From Sclerodactyla briareus (Eukaryota; Echinodermata; Holothuroidea; Dendrochirotida; Sclerodactylidae): 64,000 nucleotides of DNA. A program made the position numbers and the translations under genes. A model generated the notes under the pieces. It worked only from the letters and a program-made list of their open reading frames with translations, was not told where the DNA came from and ran no database searches. Location: assembly GCA_026419785.1 (NCBI GenBank), contig JAODTK010005656.1:124001-188000 (forward strand). Direction: 5' to 3'. Shown piece after piece: positions 56,401 to 64,000 of the stretch (the first letter of the stretch is position 1; the number at the start of each line of letters is the position of its first letter).

Positions 56401-57915
56401 AGTTTACTATTGTCCCACCAATTCCACAATGGAGGCACTCCAGTCATCGCATCGGATTTCCTCCGGTCTTCAGCATTCTAGTCCACTTCAAGTTGAATTC
56501 TCAAATTAACACAGCCACCGGGTATGGAGTTTTTGCCTAAATACTTCTCCTCGGCACCCAGTTAAGGCCTCACGCCCAAGAAATACTGAAGTCACTTTTG
56601 CCTATAGACCTAACCTAAAATTCGAGAAATTGAGTTTTAGGGTTTCGGGTTGCTGCTAATAACTATAACTAATCCCGAACCTGTAATACTACTGCGTCAC
56701 GACATAACAGCCTCTCATCAGACCACCAGTCTGGCATGATTGGCAAACTAATCTAATTTAGTCGTTGCTTAGTCATGTTTTGTCAGTACACGACATATTG
56801 TTCTCTTCTTTTCGATTGTTGAGACATAGCCATGTTTCGTAACCTCACCCTTTGTCGTCGCATAGCTCTTCGCTGTCACATTAGTATTTGTTTACACCGA
56901 CGTGATAACTGTGTAATCATATAACACTTCTCAATACCGCACGTTTCATTGCATGCCGTTTCCCCCGCGTTCCATAGACAGACAAGTGTGTTACAAAATA
57001 GAATTTCTTCACAATTAGACAGAAATGGTAGGGTTCGATCAAAACTACAGTGACAATGATATACAATCCAAACTCAGTGTTCATTTCCACTGAATGCTTG
57101 TGTTAGGAAAACACAACGAGTGTAAATTTATTGACCTGTCTACCAGCATAACACGACATAAATTCTAAGGAAATCACAATGCGTATACAAAGTTGTCCTT
57201 GAAATGAAGAGGTCGTAACGCCGAAATTGAGGACAGTTGAGCTAACCATACGATTCTTGGCTCGCTGTTTAGTGTAGACCCAGGAGCATATAATTCATAC
57301 ATAACTATGAGCAGTAGTGAGTGGGGCAGATGGGAAAATCCTACCTACTGCTGCTACCATACTACGTACTATTGCAACTACTGACAATAATACCACTATC
57401 ATAATACTAACAATATATGATACACAATATGATATTGTCTATTGGCCACCAAGTCAAAGTAATGCATTCTCGACATGCTTATTATAGTTCCCAATAATGC
57501 ACAGATCCTATCCTAATTGAAAACACCGGCATGAACACCGTCATTCATTGCTGCTCTCTGAATGTATCATATCGTGTTTCCATGATATTAAATTAGAAGA
57601 CATTCCCTTTAATTGTCCCGTAACGATGGGTGGGTGAGCCCTGACCTTATCATGCCCCCCAATTCTCTTATCGAAGTGCTTTTCGGTTTATCAGGAGGTA
57701 CAGTTCACATTTTTCCGCCGCCCAGGGCGATGACACGATGACCCTCACCAATTAACACTCCTGGAATTTCATACAAATACACATGTGTATAACAATATAT
57801 AACAACGGGGTTGCGGGAGCACTTAAAAGTCCGAAAAGCATGATGCATTCTGAAGGCAGCCTCAATATGAGCTAGTCAATTGTAGGGACATAGTACTCTG
57901 CCCCTAAACTGTTGT
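53480..57915. other. No recognisable gene; CpG-rich patch
   Basis: 54720-55160 is distinctly richer in GC and in CG dinucleotides (for example ACGCGCCGCG, GCGCGGCGCTCGG) than the surroundings and contains overlapping frames on both strands without recognised domains. G9 lies at 54314-54322. The rest has only short frames. Confidence 0.45.
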
Positions 57916-58060
57916 GTGCAAATTTACACAACATTGTGTAACTAACACATATATTCCGAATGATGTAAGAAATTACACAACAATGTGTGGAGGTGGTGTA
58001 AAAACACAATTGTGCAGATTATACACAATGGATGTGTAATTTTCATAGTGTGGGAAATTA
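57907..58060. repeat. Cluster of TTACACAA / TTGTGTAA palindromes
   Basis: A perfect palindrome with a 2-nt centre (TTACACAA, CA, TTGTGTAA) lies at 57924-57941. Imperfect relatives follow near 57975 (ATTACACAACAATGTGTG), 58000 (ACACAATTGTG) and 58020 (TTATACACAATGGATGTGTAA). Probably a foldback-type or MITE-like fragment. Confidence 0.6.
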
Positions 58061-58202
58061 CCTGTCTTCTTGTGGACTCTGTTTCCGCCTGGACGACTGC
58101 TGTTGAAGAAAATTCTACTGACACCTCTGCGTTTTGTTTTTTTGCGAACTGTTAAGTAGATAATAAACATTTGGAAGTAGTTTATTATGGTTTTAACACG
58201 CT

Positions 58203-58253
58203 CATATATATTACATCAGGTTAATATATATATATATTATATATATATATATC

Positions 58254-58299
<46 letters not shown>

Positions 58300-58302
58300 T
58301 TT
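58203..58302. repeat. AT dinucleotide microsatellite
   Basis: About 100 bases of TATATA with a few TTA, TCT and TAATA interruptions. Confidence 0.95.
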
Positions 58303-58304
58303 CC

Positions 58305-59460
58305 CTAAGTAGGTCACGAAAGTGATAATCTCAACTGCCCAAAGGATGAATGTTTCTCAACAGGATGAGGGTCTTTCGTAAGCAAGAAATTTTCAAACAA
58401 ATTCAATCCCACCCTGAAACATCACAGTAATCGATCTGAAAAGAATCTGATAAATTATGCTCGAATGAAATGAAACTCTTATTAAACAATGTATGACGCA
58501 CTGACCATACTTTTTTTTTTTGACAAAATAATAAAACTCACATATTCCGATGCTTCGGCCCAGAACGCGTCAACGGCACCAATACCAAATCCACAGGTGT
58601 TGTCATCCGGACATTCTGCCGTTTTGCTACACTGTTTCTGGTGTCACCGCAGAAGTATTGACCATTGGAGAGGGTAGCCCAATAACGTTATGGTCCATGT
58701 CCAAGACCTTTGACCTTCTCTCGAGAAAGCTCTCACTGTGTCATAGATGTCCCAGCCATCCCAGAAATTACTCTGCAAAGGATCGTGAGAAGACGAATTT
58801 AGAGTGGTCTGCTTGAAAGACGCCCTATATTTCTGTCGCCAAACACTTACCTAAGACGTGAGGTCTAAGCGCTGTACTTCCTATTTTACCGGCATGGTAA
58901 AGCATACTTCTCTTTTAGCTATTTTGTCTGTTTGATTTGTGTGTGCCTCACATCCCCTTCAAACCTGCCAAACTGCTGATTTGTCACGCTGTTAATGTTG
59001 TCTATTTTGTGTTAGCGATATTTTTTTCCCTTTACAGGAACATCGAGTATCACTACGGCTGATATCCACAATTACAAAAAAAAACAAGGGAAAAAAAAAA
59101 TGCATTTTGTTAATCAGCTCGGCACTAAGGCGTGATACCGCTGTTGTCCTCTCAATGATCAAACGACCCACGGATCCAAAGTGGGTATAGGTGGAATACC
59201 TCGCGGAATCACAGTTGCGGAAATACATGCGTAGGTATATGCTAGGAAACGTTTTAGAATTAGCCTCGTATGTCTCGAGAAAACAAACAGTAACGGTTAC
59301 CCAACTGTTCATTCAACTGAGACTATTCATTCTGACTGTCTGACTAGCGGTTTCATTCGGGTTAGAGAAACACAAATGCTTTTCATTTTCCCAAGATGTA
59401 AGACTCGATGCAAGTTCTCAACTAACTTCAAGCATCATTTTAATAAGAAACTAATTCGTT
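58305..59460. other. No recognisable gene
   Basis: Short frames only; A/T homopolymers at 58509-58520 and around 59077-59100. The 106-codon minus frame at 58992-59312 has no recognised motif. Confidence 0.5.
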
Positions 59461-59464
59461 GTAG

Positions 59465-59540
59465 GCCCACATGTCCAGCCAGCGAAATGTCCGAACACAA
59501 TGCATTGCACGATGTTTCTTATGACAAAATTGGTGTGAAG
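59465..59540 (+). CDS. Candidate internal exon (unrecognised protein)
   Basis: A 76-base segment between TTGTAG and GTAAGT. One frame is open from upstream to beyond the donor and encodes PTCPASEMSEHNALHDVSYD followed by KIGVK. The donor is AAG-GTAAGT, close to ideal; the acceptor is weak. A short tyrosine-containing acidic peptide could be part of a receptor tail, but nothing identifies it. No partner exon was found. Confidence 0.2.
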
Positions 59541-59544
59541 GTAA

Positions 59545-62500
59545 GTGGGTTGCACACCAGAACGAGAGGTAGGTCTACATGGACGAAAAAGCTTAGATTC
59601 TTGTTCTTCGCGGTCAAACCTGTGCGTTGTTCTCGTATCAAGAATGAGTAGTGTAGGGCAATATTATCCTGCGTTCGGTCTGTAGGCCTAGTAAAAGCTA
59701 GGTACTGACTGCTTTATGAGTTTCGTTATATATATATTCGATTTACTATGGGAACAAATCTACGTACACAGGTACTTCAGGCACAACGGAACGATCCCTC
59801 TCTCACCGAAACTGGTGATGCAACATGCCTAATGTCCCATTGCGTTATTCCATATGCAATCACATGTGTGGGCGTGGCTCCCGCCTAGCTACTGCCTATC
59901 GTAGACGTCCATGGCAGTACCGTATCCAATCAGATAAAATTTCTTCTTAGCTCAATTACTTCACTTATACTTTTTTACTTTCAAGAAAACAAGAGTTCAG
60001 CAGTTGCACAAAGGTTTTCATTTTTTCTTATCTAACCGACGGAGACGTAAACGGTTCTGTAGCCATGCACGAGAACCTCACTCTCGTCATTGAGCCACGT
60101 CCCTTCCCAGCTATGTTACTCGTACTACTCGGTGAATGAAAGTTCGGTAGCGGTGTTTTTTGGCTCCAAACTTGAAGATGTCAATTGTATTCTTACCATG
60201 TCCTCTGTATAGTAATTGCTGCCGCATCGACGAACGGTGTGTAGTCACTGGCAGTTACATTACAAGGTTCCTTCCCTACCCACGCAGCGGAGAACAACGT
60301 CCAAAGTTCCGTGCAGTTCTTGAGCTGTAGAAGATAAGATTAATCCATGGGTACTGGGTCGAAACATGACAGTAGCGTTCGATGCACCAACTACAAATTT
60401 CTGTCCGATCTATGGCAGGTTCAGTTCAATTTGTGAGAAGTAACCACACTGTCCTTCTTCAATTGATAATCTATATACATGTGACGGTAATGATAAACAG
60501 GGGAATCAACAATGGAAATGTTTATTCAGACATTCAGACATAATAAATTATTATATTCGTCCTCTGGATTGAAACTGTCTGGAATTGTGTGCACAGAACA
60601 GCATAGTTCAGTCTCTTAAAATTGTTTTGCGAGAATGCGAGAGGTCAGTCCGCAAATTCCGAAAAATCAATATACGAAATTCTTTGAAGCGAAAGGAAAT
60701 GAACAAATTGTTCTGACCCAGCCCGGCTCATAGTAGTCTTGACCATTAGCTCGTTTTAGTTCAGTCCACCGTACCCAAATTTCTATGTCCCTGGTCGCTT
60801 AGTGAGGACTTTCTGTTCACTTTGGTCACAAGAAATTGTGTGTTTAAAAGTTAAGCTAAGCTAACTTATTCGAGTAGCTCATGAATAGGTATAAGCGTAT
60901 GCCTGAGTACTAATTGACTAAAGCGTTTACTTGCTGCAACAATGAAAACACATCACGGCAACACTACTACCCTGACTACACAGTGATGTAACGGTATGAA
61001 ATTCAATGACGAATTTGGATCACATGCACATACGCAGGTGTTGAGACATTTGTCAGCGCCACCACTAAATATTTATGGTATCTGTATCAAAACACATGGC
61101 GTGATTTGGCTCTTTACCATTGGAGAGATGAACTATCATATCACACACATTATTGGCTGAGTTTTTCATGCTTTCCGGTGCAGTACCCTGCGGAGGTACA
61201 AATGATCTGCTGGTGGACCTTGTGCTGGCACGTTACGTCGTTTCAACGCGTTGACGCGTGAACTAAACTACTATCAGAGTACAGACAATTAGTTGGAATA
61301 GCCTTCCTGTAAATGTTGTTCTGTCTAAGATTGTCAATGCCTTCACGACAGTCCTTGACTTATTTTTCGTGAATTGTGGGAGAATTCTTCGAGTTTTGCT
61401 TTTCTTCTTGGGTTGTTGTGGTTTCCAGGTCATTCACGAGGGCCCAGTTCCTCCCTGACCCTTTCCTGCTAAAGTAAAACTAGTCAGGCATGAGACAGAC
61501 TAATTCCAATGATTGTCCTTGACAATTCCCCCCGTCGCAATAGCCATGGGCATTACTTTTGTCAGAGCCATTTTTTCGAAGCGTCTCTTATATTTGGGTT
61601 GGCCACAATGAGAAGAACGTCATGGGCAATGGTTAGTAACGTTCTACACAGAAAGCAGCAGCCCCTGCATTACCTGCTGACTCATTCATCCATGCATCTC
61701 ATTAGGCAGAGTTGACCAATCAGATCACTGCTCTTACACTGCCCAGAAGGCAACAGGGCACCTGTCAGAAGGGAGTAGGTTTCGCGTAACGACGACTCTA
61801 TTGAACGGGGAGTGGAAGCTCTGGTAGGCCCTAAAAGTGTTTCCCCGTCTCTGTTTTGAGAATCTTGGTAGTTGCACTGAGACGTCTGATTCCAATATTT
61901 TCAGGGAGTAAGCACTGCTCTCTTGGTTCCTCGCAATGGACCATTGGGGACTATGTTCGATTGATCCCTGTGCCTGCACCAGTTCCCGATATTGTTTTTT
62001 TTTTTTTCAGATACACAGGACAACTCCCGAAAATTACTTGACCCATCACAATGAACAGAATATGAGACTAATGGTCCAACAGTGCCCGTGAACTGTTCAT
62101 GGGGCTAGGGGCTCACTGACTTACGCACTGGGAACGGGTGCGTGCTCCAGTCGTACTGACAACAGGCAGCTACGACGAATGACAAAGTGAAGCATTAAAA
62201 TATATACACAACACATGTCGCCAAAAAGACGACACGTATGGCTCCTGGCATCCTTGTTAGAGAAAAATTTACCGACCGTCACCAAAATATAATAGTGGTC
62301 GATTCAGCCATGAGCCCCTCCCCTCCCCCCCGCTACACAGTATCAATAATTTGTGGATGTGCCGCTTGCGACTGAAGAGCAATTGATAAATTGATTAGAC
62401 TTGTATTCACGAGAAATAGCAAAAATGCACAATCGTATTATCTCACGAAGTGCATTGTCTGGTTTCGTTCAAACCGCTCGAGTTGGCAACGACGCTGAAC

Positions 62501-64000
62501 CTGATCGGAGGGACTGGAAGATCCTGGGCAATGACACCAATCCGATCCGTAGCACCGCATATAGCAGGTATGCGAGTTGCCTTTTTGCAACTTTATGTCG
62601 GTGCTCCTTCCCTTGTTTTAAAACAGGTTCCCCTCCCTCACCTTCGGTCACGATTAAACATAATGGGTTCATTATATTTGTTCATCGCCATAGGCGTCAA
62701 AAAGGTCACAAAATACCGAAAGGTTGGAACTTCAAAAGGCTGCGAAAAAACTAGGGTAATCACCTGAACTACAGCGGTAGTCGCAGTACCGCAGACAAGT
62801 CTAAACGAAGCCGCGTGGACATTCACAGTTCGGGGGTGGGGGAATGTCTCCACTAATGAGTCCACTTTCCAGCACCACAGGGGAGGGGGAAAAGGTACAA
62901 CATTAAAGAACGATGCAGCCACCAAATGGATTTGAAGTGTCTAAATGTAAGTAATCTGTGTCTCGGTATTCAGACCACTCACCTAACTTAGCAACTACAA
63001 GTGACATTAAACCGCTAATTCATGCATGCAAGATAGTTTGATTGGTGCGATATTTTATGCCTGATCTCCAATTTGGCATGTTTGAGGGGTGATAAATTTC
63101 CTTCCTCAATTCCACCTTAACTGTCTTAGTATATGGTTATGCGCTGAAACTGGAGAACGTGTGACTACCGCTCGCATGGTCAAATGATAATTATATTATT
63201 GTAACAACAATCATGCTACAGAATTCCTTTCGCACATTGGCACCGGTGAAAGAGTGAAAAAGAGGGTAGCTGAGTCAATTCGAATAACCAGACTGCCAGA
63301 AGATATTGATGAAGAAACGATTGGAGTGGCGATGACAATACCCCTCCCCCTCCCGAACAAAATATCTTGAATGGGTTTACTTCCGCGTTGCAATGTTATA
63401 TGTTCAATCTGTTCAATTAATGTGATCAATGTACATCAATGGCCAGATTGGGCTTTGTGCCATCATTTTCTTAATTGAGATTTGCGGTTCTGAAGAAAGA
63501 AAGGGTAGTTAACCGAGAATTCAACTATAGCAGTTTCATATTATTGATTTTGACAATGAATGAAAAACAGGCAGCAATTTGTGTCTTCTCCGAATAGGGG
63601 AAAAAATATTGTGTTCTCAAGAACGGTTCCAGCGATCTATTCATAAGCCTCACATCTGTGAAAAGTGCGGCAGGCCACTTGATATCGTAGCCCAACAAGT
63701 GCATTGGTAATTACAGCCGCCTTGCAGACTATAGGTGATTCACTCAGTCATTAAATAGATGTATATTAACAATGTTGTGTATTGCATAGGTAAACGTAGA
63801 CCTGTATTGACCTGTATTCGACATAGGTTCAATAGGTTGACTGTTACATGAAAGAAAGTATATACAGTTTTGAATGCTCATGAGTAGAACTTAGAATCAG
63901 AACCCCACACCCCCAAATTCGTAGGTTTTAGCATTATTTCTAGATATTTCGTTTTCTTTTGAAATTTTTGAGATATCTATGACATCACAGCGGGAACGAT
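59545..64000. other. No recognisable gene or repeat
   Basis: Frames up to 117 codons (62401-62754 plus) overlap other frames on both strands and match nothing known to me. No microsatellite longer than about 12 bases, no inverted repeat above 10 bp and no recognisable retroelement. A palindrome CAACGCGTTG lies at about 61244-61253. Confidence 0.5.

Noticed and set aside
1-64000. CRISPR arrays, operons, phage or plasmid modules
   Set aside because: No regularly spaced identical repeats with unique spacers, no series of adjacent ORFs with ribosome-binding sites, and no integrase, capsid or replication genes.

Overview
This window reads as non-coding, repeat-rich DNA from an animal nuclear genome, not bacterial, phage or organellar DNA. 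No reading frame is long enough for an intact gene (longest about 226 codons, low complexity). There are no ribosome-binding-site/ORF series, rRNA or canonical tRNA genes. Base composition is moderately AT-rich and microsatellites are frequent. Several reverse-transcriptase fragments of metazoan non-LTR type are all broken by stops and frameshifts. The mix (L2-, CR1/Rex-, RTE- and L1/Tx1-like LINEs, a Penelope-like fragment, a tRNA-derived SINE, and repeated taggcct/ggcctaac oligomers) suggests a marine invertebrate, perhaps an echinoderm. That placement is an inference I could not test.

Layout. 0-6 kb: an (ATCT)n microsatellite, degenerate AGGTCAAA-spaced repeat units, the 3' end of an L2/CR1-like LINE (minus), copy 1 of an unclassified 600-bp repeat (called family R1 here), and the C-terminus of an RTE-like LINE (minus). 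6-20 kb: mostly featureless, with short direct repeats, G/C homopolymers, several perfect hairpins and a cluster of AACGTT-type motifs near 20 kb. 20-32 kb: R1 copy 2, SINE copy 1, an L1/Tx1-like LINE remnant (plus), a CR1/Rex-like LINE remnant (minus), SINE copy 2 and R1 copy 3. 32-46 kb: a 52-bp minisatellite with a perfect 14-bp palindrome running into an AAC/AAT microsatellite, another LINE fragment (minus), a tandem 385-bp duplication, a CA-tailed tandem repeat, and a 400-bp direct repeat pair. 46-54 kb: an AT microsatellite, an L2-like LINE (plus) whose 3' end carries a TTA tail, a second LINE in opposite orientation abutting it tail to tail, a second TTA tract, a Penelope-like RT fragment, a 140-bp tandem repeat and a LINE-like 3' end. 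54-64 kb: a CpG-rich patch, an ACACAATGTGT palindrome cluster and an AT microsatellite, otherwise featureless.

No host gene is confidently identified. Two short open segments with plausible splice signals (near 46.3 and 59.5 kb) are the best exon candidates and both are weak. I found no evidence of a new functional system. The points worth following up are the repeat families that recur within the window, the nested LINE arrangement at 47-49.6 kb and the palindrome-bearing minisatellite at 32.4 kb.
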